From contig JAOVFP010000009.1 in the NCBI GenBank assembly GCA_025738555.1, positions 1,798,001-1,862,000 of the forward strand: a stretch of 64,000 nucleotides of DNA, given 5' to 3'. The DNA comes from Cyathus striatus (Eukaryota; Basidiomycota; Agaricomycetes; Agaricales; Nidulariaceae). Below, piece after piece: positions 1 to 11,274 of the stretch (positions are counted from its first letter, which is position 1; every line of letters begins with the position of its first letter). A program made the translations under genes and the position numbers. The notes below the pieces were generated by a model. The model was given only the letters and a program-made list of their open reading frames with translations, did no database searches and was not told the origin of the DNA.

Positions 1-3000
1 AACACTTTAGACCTTGTAATACTACTGAAAGAAAAATGTTTCTTTTGTATGGAATGGGTGGAATTGGAAAGACTCAGATCTGTCTGAAGTTTAATGATGA
101 GATGGCTGGCCAGTAAGTATATTACTCTGTCATCATCATCATTGAAAATTAAAATAATAATAATAGATTTGCCTATACCTTTTGGATTGATACAACATCT
201 GAGAATACAGTTGTTCAAAGTCTCAAGGAAATATATAAAAAGATCTCTACTCCTGGAACTTCTGCATCTTCATTCTCTTCTGCTACTGTGCTTAACTTGA
301 TCTCCAACCTTAAATCTGATTGGCTTATAATCTTTGACAATGTTGATGGTGCTTCTGAATTAGTTGAAAAGTTCCTCCCCCCTGGAAATGTAGGGAATAT
401 CTTGATTACAAGTAGAAATCCTGCTCTAAGGAGAATTACAGCACATAATAACTCAATGGAAGTATCTGAAATGAATGAAGAGACTGCCATTAATCTGCTT
501 TTCAAAACAAGTGGAGTTGATAAGAATTCTGAAGAGCACTTAAAAGAAGCAAAAATTATCATTCAGAAATTGCATTATCTACCACTAGCCATTGATATGG
601 CTGGAGCTTATATAGCTCAAGTTCAATGTGAATTAGTAGATTTTATAGAACTCTACAATAAATACAGACCCAAGATCTTAAATCATGAAAAGTTCAAAGG
701 TGCATCAGGATACAATAAAACAGTTTATAGAACCTGGGAAATTTCATTTCAAAAGATCATGGAATTATCAAATAATAAAGAAAATAAGAGTACTGTGGCT
801 GCAGCAAAATATGCTATAACACTTTTAAATATATTTGCATTTTTTCACTATGAAAATATATCTAAATCAACATTTCAAAGAGCTGCAAAGTACTTTTTTA
901 TAAAAAAAGATTTGTACAATGATGATGACATACCTTCATATCTGCCTTTATTGGATGTTGCAATGCTAAATATGGATGATTTTGAAGAGTGGAATGACTG
1001 GCTGTTTACAGAGAGTATTGAACTGCTTCTTTCATTTTCATTAATAAAGAAAACAACAAAGACATCATTATATGGCCTACATCCACTTGTGCATACATAC
1101 TGCCAAGATAGATTATCCATTGATGAAAAAATATTGTGGAGTCTAAATGCTAAAGCAATAATAGTAAGCTCAGTTTCAGAAAAATACACTACAGAGGAGT
1201 ATATATACATGAATTCTTTACTACCTCACTTTCTTCAAAACTTAGAAAGTGACCAAAATATAAATAACATGATATATTATGATGATATATTCAGAATTTC
1301 AGCTATCTTACTGAATAATAATGCAAAATATAAATTGGAAGAGGAATATAGATTAAAAACTGCACACATTCATCTTAAGCAATTAGTAGGAAAGGTTGAA
1401 AATATATCAAATAGTTTAAAAATTATTAAACAAATGTACCTAGGGGGATCCAGGAAATTAAATTCAAAAATCACTTCTAAACTACATAATATACTTGAAA
1501 CAATTGCCAACCTTGCAATGACATACTGGTACCTAGGAAAGTGGGCAGAAGCTGAGCAGTTGCAGATACAGGTACTGGATATGAGGGAAAGGATTCTTGG
1601 AAAGGAGCATCATGACACACTCTCAAGCATGCATAATTTGGCAGCCACTTTACACAAACTAGGAAAATGGGCATATGCTGAGGAGTTGCAGATTCAGGTG
1701 CTAGATATGGAGGAAAGAATTCTTGGAAAGGAGCATCATGGAACACTCTTGAGCACAGTTAATTTGGCAATCACTTTCTCAAAGCAAGGAAAATGGGCAG
1801 ATGCTGAGCAGTTGCAAGTTCAGGTGCTGGATATGATGAAAAGGATTCTTGGAAAGGAGCATCCTAACACACTCTCAACCATGAGAAATTTGGCAAGCAT
1901 TTTCTCAAAACAAGGAAAATGGGCAGATGCTGAGCAGTTGGAGAGTCAGGTACTGGATATGACAGAAAGAATTCTTGGAAAGGAACACTCTGACACACTT
2001 TTAAGCATGGGTAATTTGGTAGTCACTTTCTCAAATCTAGGAAAGTGGGTAGATGCTGAGCAGTTGCAAATTCAGGTGCTAGATATAATGGAAAGGATTC
2101 TTGGAAAGGAGCATCCTTACACACTTTCAGGCATGGGAAATTTGGCAATTATATATAGAGAGCAAGGAAAATTAGCAGATGCTGAGCAGTTGGAGAGCCA
2201 GGTACTGGATATGACAGAAAGAATTCTTGGAAAGGAGCATCCTGACACACTCTCAAGCATGGGAAATTTGGCAGTCACTTTCTCAGAGCTAGAAAAATGG
2301 GCAGATGCTGAGCAGCTGCAGATTCAGGTGCTAGATATGATGGAAAGAATTCTTGGAAAGGAACATCCTAACACACTCTCAAGCATGAATAATTTAGCAA
2401 ACCCTTTCCAGAAACTAGAAAAATGGGCAGACGCAGAGCAGCTGCAGATTCAGGCACTAGATATGCGGGAAAGAATTCTTGGAAAGGAGCATCCTGACAC
2501 ACTCTCAAGCATGGTTAATTTGACAATCACTTTCTCAAAGCAAGAAAAATGGGCAGATGCAGAGCAGTTGCAGATTCAGGTGCTGGATATGAGGGAAGGA
2601 ATTCTTGGAAAGGAGCATCCTGACACACTCTTAAGCATGAATAATTTGGCAATCACTTTTGCAAAACAAGAAAAATGGGCAGATGCTGAGCAGTTGTATA
2701 TTCAGGTGCTGGATATAAGTGAAAGAGTTTTTGGAAAGGAGCATCCTGACACACTCTCAAGCATGCATAATTTGGCAGCCACTTTACAGAAACTAGGAAA
2801 ATGGGCAGATGCTGAGCAGTTGCAAATTCAGGTGCTAGATATAATGGAAAGGATTCTTGGAAAGGAACATCCTCTCACACTCTTAAGCATGGATAATTTG
2901 GCACTCACTTTCCAGACACTAGAAAAATGGGCAGATGCAGAGCAGTTGCAGATTCAGGTGCTAGATATAAAGGAAAGAACTCTTGGAAAGGAACATCTTG

Positions 3001-3812
3001 ACACACTCTCAAGCATGGTTAATTTGGCAGCCACTTTCTCAAAGCTAGAAAAATTGGCAGATGCAGAGCAGTTGCAGATTCAGGTGCTAGATATGAGGGA
3101 AAGAATTCTTGGAAAGGAGCATCATGACACACTCTCAAGCATGATTAATTTGGCAATCACTTTCTCAGAGCTACAAAAATGGGCAGATGCAGAGCAGTTG
3201 CAGATTCAGGTACTGGACATAATAGAAAGGATTCTTGGAAAGGAGCATCCTTACACACTTTCAGGCATGGGATATTTGACAATTATATATAGAGAGCAAG
3301 GAAAATGGGCAGATGCTGAGCAATTGGAGAGACAGGTCCTGGATATGGCAGAAAGAATTCTTGGAAAGGAGCATTCTCTCACTCTTTCAAGCATGAGAAA
3401 TTTGGCAATCACTTTCTCAAAGCTAGAAAAATGGGCAGATGCTGAGCAGCTGCAGATTCAGATGCTGGATATGATGGAAAGGATTCTTGGAAAGGAGCAT
3501 CCTCTCACACTCTCAAGCATGGATGATTTGGCAAACACTTTCCAGAAACTAGAAAAATGGGCAGATGCAGAACAATTGCAGATTCAGGTGCTAGATATGA
3601 AGGAAAGAACTCTTGGAAAGGAACATCTTGACACACTCTCAAGCATGATTAGTTTGGCAAGCACTTTCTCAAAGCTAGATAAATTGACAGATGCAGAGCA
3701 GCTGCTGATTCAGGTGCTTGATATAAGAGAAAGGATTCTTGGAAAGGAGCATCCTGATACACTCACAAGCATGGATAATTTAGCAAATATTTTTTTAAAT
3801 CAAGGGAAATGA
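1..3812 (+). CDS. NB-ARC/TPR STAND (NLR-like) protein, 5' end outside the window
   Basis: Exons run from before position 1 to 112 and from 167 to 3812, joined by a 54-nt GTAAGT...TAG intron. The first exon holds the Walker A loop GMGGIGKT. The second holds Walker B (LIIFDNVDG), the ITSRNP sensor, LPLAIDMAGAY (GLPL-like) and HPLVHTYCQDRL (MHD-like position). From about 1500 on there are roughly 18 tandem 42-residue TPR units of kinesin-light-chain type, built around WADAEQLQIQVLDM and ILGKEHPDTLSSM. NB-ARC proteins are nucleotide-switched receptors; in fungi such repeat-bearing STAND proteins act in allorecognition or defence, which is inference here. The TPR units are nearly identical in DNA. 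The ORF ends where the Trp codon of the next repeat is TGA (3810-3812); the same frame continues with ADAEQL and reaches TAA at 3870. The N-terminal effector domain is not in the window. The paralogue lies at 43.1-46.8 kb on the other strand and shares this intron. Confidence 0.9.
1500..3812 (+). repeat. 126-bp tandem repeat array encoding TPR units
   Basis: About 18 direct repeats with a 126-bp period (42 codons). Long stretches are the same from unit to unit, for example the words coding GKWADAEQLQIQVLD and LGKEHPDTLSSM. Variation is concentrated in a few codons per unit. Such homogeneity suggests recent unequal exchange or gene conversion. Confidence 0.9.
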
Positions 3813-3872
3813 GCAGATGCTGAGCAGTTGGTGTTGAGTTTTGATGTTGCTACTGGCTTTAGCTACTGGTAA

Positions 3873-5605
3873 TTTGTTAAAATAGCACTATAATATGATG
3901 TAAAAATAGCTACTTATTCTATTTATATACCTGAGTTTAAGTTAATAGTCTTGTAAGGGTTTGAAGGATGTCAACAGTTCAAATGTAATTTAGATTCAAA
4001 GGATATAACTAAAGAGATGAGTACATTGTGAACTCAGTACTGTTGGCACTATGCATGCTTAGATACCTCAAAAGTACTTCAAAAACCAATATATTTCCTG
4101 CCTATGCATCACCCTGTCTGTGGGGAACAGAAGTACTGTGTGCTGTGCAGTTCTTAGCTTTCTCTCACATTTGCCCTCACCTTATATAAACTACAGATAT
4201 CTAATAATACATGTAAAGTACCAAATGTGCATATCTATTTTATGAGTCCATAGTTGGCTGGGACTTTAGTGATAAAGTGCACAGTATTCTAATTATAGTG
4301 TAGGCACTATTTCCCTAATGATGCACATCATGCATTCCCACACCATGCTGCAAAAGGCATGTACTGATGTATACTAGACTTGATACATGTTATCTCAAGG
4401 CACCTCATCTCATATACCAAGCACTTGTCTGGCAACATCCACTGCTGATATGTTATTATCTCCCCTGTAGCTTCATTCATTATCCCAGTAAGTGTGCTCT
4501 TTATGTTTTAAAACACTTACATGATCAACTATTTCTAGATTCCCAATGTCATCAATCATATATTCTCTGACAAGAGATATATGCACCTTTCATTCAACAA
4601 GTCTATTAAATAATGTGCCAACTTGAGTTTGCACCCTATCTAGGTATGTATGTACATAACTTCTCCTGATCTTTTTATATTTGTTTTATAGTTTTTATTC
4701 CCTTGTTTTAAATATATGTTTTTATCATATATTTAGCTGGCAACACCGGACTTAGCCCCAGCTCTCAAACCCAAGATCAGCCAGGTAAGTTTTATGTAAT
4801 ATGAGTTGTTATATCTAATTTATTGGTCTCTTATTGAATTAATAGCTGCCATATCAGTTTATCTTATCTTGATTGGCAGTCTTATCATGGTACTTTAGGG
4901 TAGACACTATTCATATATAAATGTTATTGGTAGTATTATTTACAGTACTGCTGTTACTTAAAGCCTAACAGCTCAATAGCACTTTAAATATTAGTAGTGG
5001 TTATTTACACAACCTGTAGAGTATATAAAACCCTAGTTTCTTGAAAAAAAAATTATGGTCTAATTCTTACTCTGAGTCACTTTTAGCCTCTGCAACATTA
5101 ACAGGTCTTGCTACTTAACAGTTCAATTTCTGCTAATCAAATTTTGGGAAAAGGTGCACACTTCTATAAATGTTAGCTACTGGAATAATGCCACACAGAC
5201 ATCTACCAGATCAGTCTCATGCTCAGATGACCTTATATAACATATGTTTTGGGTCTGAGGTTAGTTTAGCTATAGTAAAGTAAGGACTGCATGAGTCATA
5301 CTTCCATTCTCAAAGTAGAGTAACATTTTGAAATCAGTGTCTGAAGTTTTATTAGAATTTGAAGTACCAAGTACCATTAAATTGAATTGAATATTGGATA
5401 TCCAAGTTTTTGAACTAGAACCACAATTGGAGTATCATAACTAAGTCTTAGAAAGCAAGCCATTGTCTTTAACTTGTTCTATTTCATTATTGTGAACCAG
5501 ATACCCTTTGTACTAAATATTACTAACTTAGATTATCTAGTTTATGTTAGTGGTGCTACTACTAACCACTTAAAGTACTACTAAAAGTTAACCATATCAA
5601 TTCTC
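3873..5605. other. AT-rich interval without a recognised gene
   Basis: No convincing ORF or RNA gene. Short open stretches such as 4367-4570 look like chance. A possible small exon with acceptor and donor consensus lies at about 4734-4791 (TTTAG ... CAG/GTAAGT). It could belong to the upstream part of the hAT transposase gene that follows, but I cannot read a transposase sequence here. Confidence 0.4.
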
Positions 5606-5940
5606 ATGGCTCAAGATACTGCTGCTATTGAAGAGGAACTGAATTGGTGGATAGCTGCAGGGATTATTACAGATCCAAAAGAGATTGAGGAACTTGATCT
5701 TGTTATATTTTGGCAGGTAGTTAATTTACTCAACATCTTTTCTTTGATTCAATATTAACTATTTACAATGGCTTAGAGTCAAAAATTTGAGTTTCCTTTA
5801 CTCTATCATATTGCACTTGACATTCTTCCTCCTCAAGCTTCTGCAGTACCATGTAAACACACATTTTCATCCAGCAAAGATACTGATAGCCACCATTGAT
5901 TGCAGTTAGACTCAGATATGATGGAGAAGCTTCAAATTCT
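5606..5940 (+). pseudogene. hAT transposase C-terminal region, first half (split gene)
   Basis: Two exons, 5606-5716 and 5777-5940, flank a 60-nt GT-AG intron. The second encodes FPLLYHIALDILPPQASAV followed by a VPCKHTFSSSKD stretch, the signature of the hAT C-terminal dimerisation domain (family pattern P..ALDIL...ASSVPCER.FS..K). A TGA at 5897-5899 sits where an Arg codon is expected, consistent with CGA to TGA. The reading frame breaks off at CAAATTCT (5933-5940) and resumes in the same frame after the second CAAATTCT at 20733-20740. The gene was therefore split by the element at 5941-20732. More N-terminal exons were not identified. Confidence 0.8.
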
Positions 5941-5959
5941 GAGCTCTTTACGCTCCCCC

Positions 5960-6260
5960 CCCCTTACACATGAATTTCACATGAAGTTCATGTGAAGTTC
6001 ATGTGAAATATAGGTGAACTTTTTCACATTATTTTTGCTGAATTTCAGTGAGAACACTGCTAATAATTTCACCTGAATTTCATATGAATTTCACATGAAC
6101 TTCACCAATTCATGTGAATATCAGGTGATAATTCACTTGATCTTCACATGAATTTTTTTCACCAGATATTCATGTCACTTGGTGAAATTCATGTAAAATT
6201 CACTATAAAATCACATGAAAGTTATACAATAGTAGTGAGCTTCAATTGTATTTCATAGTG
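5960..6260. repeat. Subterminal array of TTCACATGAA-type palindromic words
   Basis: Many copies in both orientations of TTCACATGAA, CATGTGAA, TTCATGTGAA and near variants. A matching array is at 20500-20715. The two arrays lie inside the two ends of the hAT-like element. Confidence 0.8.
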
Positions 6261-6304
6261 TTGCTTACTAATGATAAAAATAAATGCACATAGTAAATAA
6301 TAAC

Positions 6305-6400
6305 CCCAGCTAGAATTGAACCAACAATCTCGGAGTAATGACTAATAGTTTTTCCCACAATGTAGCAATTAACCACTGCACCACCAAAACTTGCATAAAA
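6305..6400 (-). repeat. tRNA-derived SINE-like sequence
   Basis: On the minus strand a polymerase III box A-like word (GGTGCAGTGGTTAA, 6369-6382) is followed about 50 nt later by a box B-like word (GGTTCAATTC, 6313-6322). Spacing and order match a tRNA-derived SINE head. A cloverleaf was not confirmed. It lies inside the hAT-like element. Confidence 0.4.
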
Positions 6401-6654
6401 AAGTTATTTCCCACACTATATACCCCCATCAACCCTCCGCTTTCTAATATATTGTCACATGATTGAAATATCACATGACAAAAACACATCACACCATTGT
6501 TGATTCTTGCTTCTTGCCACATCACCATTATTCACTTCTTTCTCCCCTTCCTCTCCCCTCTCCCTCCTTTCTCCCTTCCACTCCTTCATCCTTCCACCCC
6601 CTATTTCACTCCCTCCCTTCTCTTTCTCCATCAAGAACAAATACAGTAACAACG

Positions 6655-6866
6655 AGAGCGCGGGAAAGCGGGAGGCGCACAGCGAGTGCGAGGGGCGGAA
6701 TGATGAGTGTGTATGGTGGGAAGGGCAGGATAGCAAGCACGTTAGGGCAAGATGGCGAGCGTGTTAGGGCACACAATGAGCGGAGGAGCAGGATAACGAG
6801 TGGGATGGGCCATACAGCAAGTGGAGGGGTGGAGATAGCGAGGGGAATGGGGCGCACAGCAAGCGG
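6655..6866 (+). repeat. Degenerate G-rich minisatellite
   Basis: Imperfect units of roughly 45-50 bp built from GGGGCGGGATAACGAG and CACAGCAAGCGG-like words. The array continues beyond the Gypsy insertion at 20332-20400, showing that the Gypsy element landed inside it. The open frames over it are repeat artefacts. Confidence 0.55.
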
Positions 6867-8132
6867 TGTGATGCCACCTGTGCATTTAGGCGTAAAATTG
6901 CACATTTCTACCATTTACAGTCTTAAATCTGTACACATTAATGAACCCCAGATAATAAATAAAGATCTATGGACTGCTACAAAATAGCAAACCTTGTACT
7001 TATTGGCCTTTTATTTGGGTTAATATTCAACAGTTCATATCATAAAATATAGTACAAGTGCTTCTATGTCCAACCTACCATTAGCCTGGTGTGTAGGAAA
7101 AGATATTAAATATTGAAGGGACCGCTTTTCTGCCAGTCACATGACTTGTATATGTTTTAATTTCACTTTGATACCGCTAAGTTGTTTGTTTGGCATCAGG
7201 ATTGAAGTCTAACAAATAGTCAATGACATAAATATGAATTAAAGAATATTTCAAAGTGATGTAGAATAGTCAATTCTTCATCAATCAGGATGATTTTGGT
7301 CTTGATCGGAAGCTAGAATTTAGTACTTTCTATTCTAGTATGATAGGGAATGGTCTCACCGAAGCACAGGCCTGGATAAGAACAAAACATTAGATCAAAG
7401 ATGACAATTTTATGATGATCTACCCAAAATGATCAATGATGAGACACTGTAGCATCTGAAAACCATGGGAATGGAACATTCTAGAGGATTCTAATGCCTC
7501 GGAGTAACTCATAGTCAAATGATAGCTAAATAAAGACACAAATAAGGACAGGGGAAGTGTTTCAGGTAGATATATGTAGTATACAATGTCTGGGAAAATC
7601 ATAATAATAGTTCTGGGCTTTGTATATTTAAGTAGGTACTATAGAGGGTAGAAAGGCAAGCAGATTTGCACCTTTCTTGCCCAGGTACAATAGGTATTGG
7701 GTAGTGGTTTAGGTCTTATTTGTTTCAAAGAATATATTGTTTTGGTTCGCATTTTGGGTATCTTTTGGAAAGAATTGAAGTTCTGAGACTCCAGAGAGGG
7801 CCTAGGACTTAGTTATTTCAATAAAGTGGTTTCATAAGAGTAAAGGGTTGCTCTTGTTTCGGTTTTCTAAGAAGTTGTACTAGCAAAGGGTTGTTAAGAC
7901 ACTTCTACAAAGTTTAAAGTAGTACAAAGGTGTATTACTTGAATTCTACAATAAAATTCTATTGCATTTCGATTCAAAGGCTTTTCAAACGATTTAAACT
8001 TGCATAAGACAATAAGAAGGAACACCCACCTTTCCCACAACTCGCACTTAAAGAGTCTTGTGAATTTTTATAGTGAAATAAGTTGCAAACATAGAGCCAA
8101 TTTCACTACTAGAACACAAGTATCCCTTTTCA
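6867..8132 (+). repeat. 5' LTR of the Gypsy element
   Basis: 1,266 bp, TG...CA ends. An exact-looking copy lies 12,199 bp downstream. Short ORFs in it (for example 7420-7602, minus) recur identically in the other LTR and have no recognisable product. Confidence 0.95.
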
Positions 8133-8134
8133 AT

Positions 8135-8150
8135 TGGAGCCCACCGCGAG
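8135..8150 (+). other. Putative tRNA primer-binding site
   Basis: TGGAGCCCACCGCGAG begins two bases after the 5' LTR. It starts with TGG, as expected for complementarity to a tRNA 3' CCA end. Which tRNA cannot be told from the window. Confidence 0.65.
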
Positions 8151-8281
8151 GGCTGGGTAATTATTGTCAAAGTATCTTTAAAACGAATTCAGAAGCCTTT
8201 CAAAGAAGTTTAAAGTCAACCTACTTTAAGCATCTTTTTATTGGAACTTGTCAATAAAATTCCAATTGTTCATTTAAGACG

Positions 8282-8656
8282 GCACCTAAAAAGCCTACTC
8301 AAAGAACTGAGGAGGGTGGTACAACTGCTTCTACTAGTGCTCAGAATAACCCCAAACTAAGAACTACTCAAAACTCTCAGAAGGCTGGTTTCACACCTCC
8401 ACTAGGGAGTTCATCTCAGACAGCAAGGAGTAAAAATCCTGCTGAAAGTAGAGTTCAAGAAAGGGTACAAGCAAATTTAGCTGTACAAGAAAGGCGCCAG
8501 TCTAGCTCATCACATTTGGTTCAGCAACCTCATTCTACATCTGAACCAAATCCACAAAGAACACCTACGAATTCTGCAGCTCCACCACAAAGTCATATTC
8601 AATTTTGAAGAAATAGAAATTTTATAAGACCTTCTGTTTCACCACTTAGAACAAAA
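8282..8656 (+). other. Leader with open N-terminal gag extension
   Basis: The gag frame is open from 8258 (after TAA at 8255-8257) through a Pro/Thr/Ser/Gln-rich stretch, is interrupted by TGA at 8606-8608, and continues into the gag ORF. No ATG occurs upstream of that TGA in this frame. The TGA is followed by RNRNF, so it could be a CGA to TGA change. Either gag starts at 8657, or an extended gag exists in other family members. Confidence 0.5.
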
Positions 8657-10126
8657 ATGACTAAACCACATATGCCAAGAGCACTTTCTAATGATGCACC
8701 AAGATGGGATGTGTCCAAAATGGATGAACTGGAAGATTTCTTAGAATTACTTGAACAGATGTTTGAGATATCTGAAATTTCTGGTGACAAGGCAAAAATT
8801 CAATGGGCAATTGCCTATGTTGGCTCTTCAGAGAGAAAAGATTGGAAGTCATTTGATGAAGCAAAGGGTGATAGTTGGGAAGCATTTAAGACAAGAATAT
8901 TCATAGAATATCCTGAAGCTGATAGTACAAAAGGATCTCTGGAGCGCTTGAGAAGCATAAGCAGAGAATACAGAGGAATCAGCCGTCTAGATGAAACTAG
9001 ACTAAGAGCATTTATTAGGAAGTTCCATAGCGAATATAAGAAGCTCACTGAAGGGTCTTCCATCATCTCAAATAGGGAAGCAGTTGAATACTTCCAAGGT
9101 GCACTAGATGAGGAATTTCAGGAAGCTTTGGATATGCGCTTGTTGTTGGTAAAGAAAGTGGCTACTCCTGCAACTACAACAACAACTACTACTGGTTCTA
9201 CCACTAATAAAGTAGCTAGGAAAGAGGATCCCTATGAATTGAAAGAAGTAATGGACATGGCTCTGAGTATTACCATGGATAAGACACTGAGGAAAGCAGC
9301 AGATATAAATCTAAATCAGAGAGCTAATTCCTCAAGCTATGATGTAATTCCAGACCAGGCCATAAAGAAAGAATTTGTATCCCTAAAGGAAGGGATTCAA
9401 AAAGAAGTTAGTTCTATTGCACAAGAAGTCAATGCCATGAAAGACTCTTGGAAGACCACCGAAAAATTGATGAAAAATTATTTTGAAGGTGTTCAGTCTG
9501 AAGGGACTTCTTTGAACCGAACCAACAGAGCTATGAATGATCCTTCTACCATTCAAAATAGGAAATGTTTTTACTGTGGACAACTAGGTCATGGTTGGTT
9601 ACAATGTCCAGTAAAAGACAGAGACATAACCAATGGGAGAGTAATAATTAAGGATCAGAATAAGCTTTACTTTGGGGATGGGCAAAGTATGCCAAGAGGT
9701 GATGGTCCAATCAAGGACAAGGTAGAAAGACACTATTCAGCAAAAGTTAATATGTATGACTTAATGCCTGAATTTCCACCTGGTGTTCTGGACCTTTCTC
9801 CTGTCAATAGTACTAATGAGGAGGGATATTCACTATATGTCAATGCTATAAAGGACAATAGAGATGCCCAGTTAGAAGCAAAAGATAAAGAATTGGAGAG
9901 ACAAGAAAGAGCACTCCATGAAATGAGACAGAAAGTAGTTCAGCTTAATCAGAGGAATAATTTCACAAATATTCCTAGTCCAGTTTCTCAGCCAGTAGCA
10001 ACTTCAGAAACAAGTCTGTTGTTAGCTGAATTGAGTAAACTCAGAGATGAGTTGAATAACTTAAAGAAAGATCAGTTAGTCCAGACTAGGAGTTCAAGCA
10101 AATTGGACTCTCAGCAGGATTTCTGA
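8657..10126 (+). CDS. gag: Gag polyprotein of the Gypsy element
   Basis: 489 residues from the ATG at 8657. The N-terminal half has the helical capsid-type composition of retrotransposon gag (tryptophans and the WKSFDEAKGDSWEAFKTRI region). A CCHC zinc knuckle CFYCGQLGHGWLQC lies at about residues 305-318, and a C-terminal coiled coil at about 410-475 (EAKDKELERQERALHEMRQK). Gag packages the RNA into virus-like particles. It ends with TGA at 10124-10126. The protease frame is -1 relative to gag, with an ATG eight bases beyond the stop. Confidence 0.9.
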   Translation: MTKPHMPRALSNDAPRWDVSKMDELEDFLELLEQMFEISEISGDKAKIQWAIAYVGSSERKDWKSFDEAKGDSWEAFKTRIFIEYPEADSTKGSLERLRSISREYRGISRLDETRLRAFIRKFHSEYKKLTEGSSIISNREAVEYFQGALDEEFQEALDMRLLLVKKVATPATTTTTTTGSTTNKVARKEDPYELKEVMDMALSITMDKTLRKAADINLNQRANSSSYDVIPDQAIKKEFVSLKEGIQKEVSSIAQEVNAMKDSWKTTEKLMKNYFEGVQSEGTSLNRTNRAMNDPSTIQNRKCFYCGQLGHGWLQCPVKDRDITNGRVIIKDQNKLYFGDGQSMPRGDGPIKDKVERHYSAKVNMYDLMPEFPPGVLDLSPVNSTNEEGYSLYVNAIKDNRDAQLEAKDKELERQERALHEMRQKVVQLNQRNNFTNIPSPVSQPVATSETSLLLAELSKLRDELNNLKKDQLVQTRSSSKLDSQQDF

Positions 10127-10134
10127 AGCGTCCA

Positions 10135-11274
10135 ATGAAGGAGAGAACTAGGCAGCAAAATAATAGGATCAAGGCTGGTACTAGTAAAACTCCAGAGGAC
10201 AGACATAGAAATATTGATCCTCCTTTAGATGATTCTAGTTCTGATGAAGAAATAATAGAAAACTCTATAAAAAATTCGAAAAATAAAAAAGTCACATTTA
10301 AGGATTCAGAGATTCAAGAATTGCCTTATTTATATGTACCACCAGTTCAGCCAGCTATAGACACTAGATTTATCAACAAGACCACGGAAGACTTTGATAT
10401 TCAACCAAAAGGGCCAGTATACAAACATCAGGCACCAGTTGAAGCCACTGTTGAAATTGATAGAATTGTTGATAAGATGTTGAGCCAAGATGCAGTGCTT
10501 TCTCATGAGGAGTTACTTGCCATTTCTCCAGCATACAGAAAAGCATATAAAGACAGGATATCTAGTAAGAGAATTATGATTGGCAATCCAGAAAGTGTAA
10601 ATGACACAAAAGAAAAGAGTACATCATCACAGCAAGACCAAAATGTTAAGACTGTTATGCTAAGTAGTCTGGAACAGCCTACTGCTCAAATCAAAACTGT
10701 GGATACAGAGGAAGGAATTAAACAAGTATGGTTTATTAGCGATCCAATAATGCAATACTTGGAAACCCTACCACTGAGCGAAAGAGATTCAGCAGTTTTT
10801 GTAGCAAGAGAGTCTGAAAATTTAAGAATGGTTACTTGCATGGTGAATGGAATTAAAGAGGAAGAAGCTTTACTTGATTCAGGTTCACAGATTATATCTA
10901 TGAGCAAGGAAACTGCTGATAGTTGTAGGATTTCCTATAATCCAGATATAACTGTACCTATGCAAAGTGCAAATGGACAAGTACAAAAGACTTGTGGATT
11001 AGCTCAAAATGTTCCTTTTAGATTTGGAACATTAACAATCTATATGCAAGTTCATGTTGTATTTGACCCACCCTACAAGATATTGATGGGACGTCCATTT
11101 GACTGCTTGACAGAAAGTGAAGTAAAGAATTATATTGATGGTGCTCAATCTGTGACAATTAAGGATCCCAACACAGGAGAAAGATGTGTTATTCCTACTT
11201 ATGCCAGAGGAGAGAAGCCAACAATAATGAAAAGAAATGAAAGACAAAATTTTCAGTTCAACTCGAGGATTTGA
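10135..11274 (+). CDS. Aspartic protease region of the Gypsy element
   Basis: 379 residues in the -1 frame relative to gag. The catalytic motif is LLDSGSQIISMSK at about residue 245, and the C-terminal ILMGRPF at about 315 is the second hallmark of retropepsins. The first 200 residues are acidic and basic linker. Expression could be by frameshift from gag or by reinitiation at the ATG at 10135; no classical slippery heptamer was found in the gag/protease overlap. The ORF ends with TGA at 11272-11274, downstream of a slippery site at 11247-11253. Confidence 0.85.
   Translation: MKERTRQQNNRIKAGTSKTPEDRHRNIDPPLDDSSSDEEIIENSIKNSKNKKVTFKDSEIQELPYLYVPPVQPAIDTRFINKTTEDFDIQPKGPVYKHQAPVEATVEIDRIVDKMLSQDAVLSHEELLAISPAYRKAYKDRISSKRIMIGNPESVNDTKEKSTSSQQDQNVKTVMLSSLEQPTAQIKTVDTEEGIKQVWFISDPIMQYLETLPLSERDSAVFVARESENLRMVTCMVNGIKEEEALLDSGSQIISMSKETADSCRISYNPDITVPMQSANGQVQKTCGLAQNVPFRFGTLTIYMQVHVVFDPPYKILMGRPFDCLTESEVKNYIDGAQSVTIKDPNTGERCVIPTYARGEKPTIMKRNERQNFQFNSRI
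11247..11253 (+). promoter_or_regulatory. Candidate -1 ribosomal frameshift heptamer AAATTTT
   Basis: In the protease frame the codons read CAA AAT TTT, so the heptamer is A AAT TTT, the X XXY YYZ form of -1 slippery sites. A -1 slip here continues as [11 protein letters not shown] into the next open frame and bypasses the TGA at 11272. A downstream pseudoknot was not assessed. Confidence 0.55.

Noticed and set aside
6463..6987. ORFs over the G-rich repeat (174, 102 and 93 codons on both strands)
   Set aside because: They arise from the minisatellite and run into the LTR; composition is repeat-driven and all frames are open by chance.
7420..7602. 60-residue minus ORF in each LTR
   Set aside because: Present only because the LTR is duplicated; no motif, no start context, and LTRs are normally non-coding.
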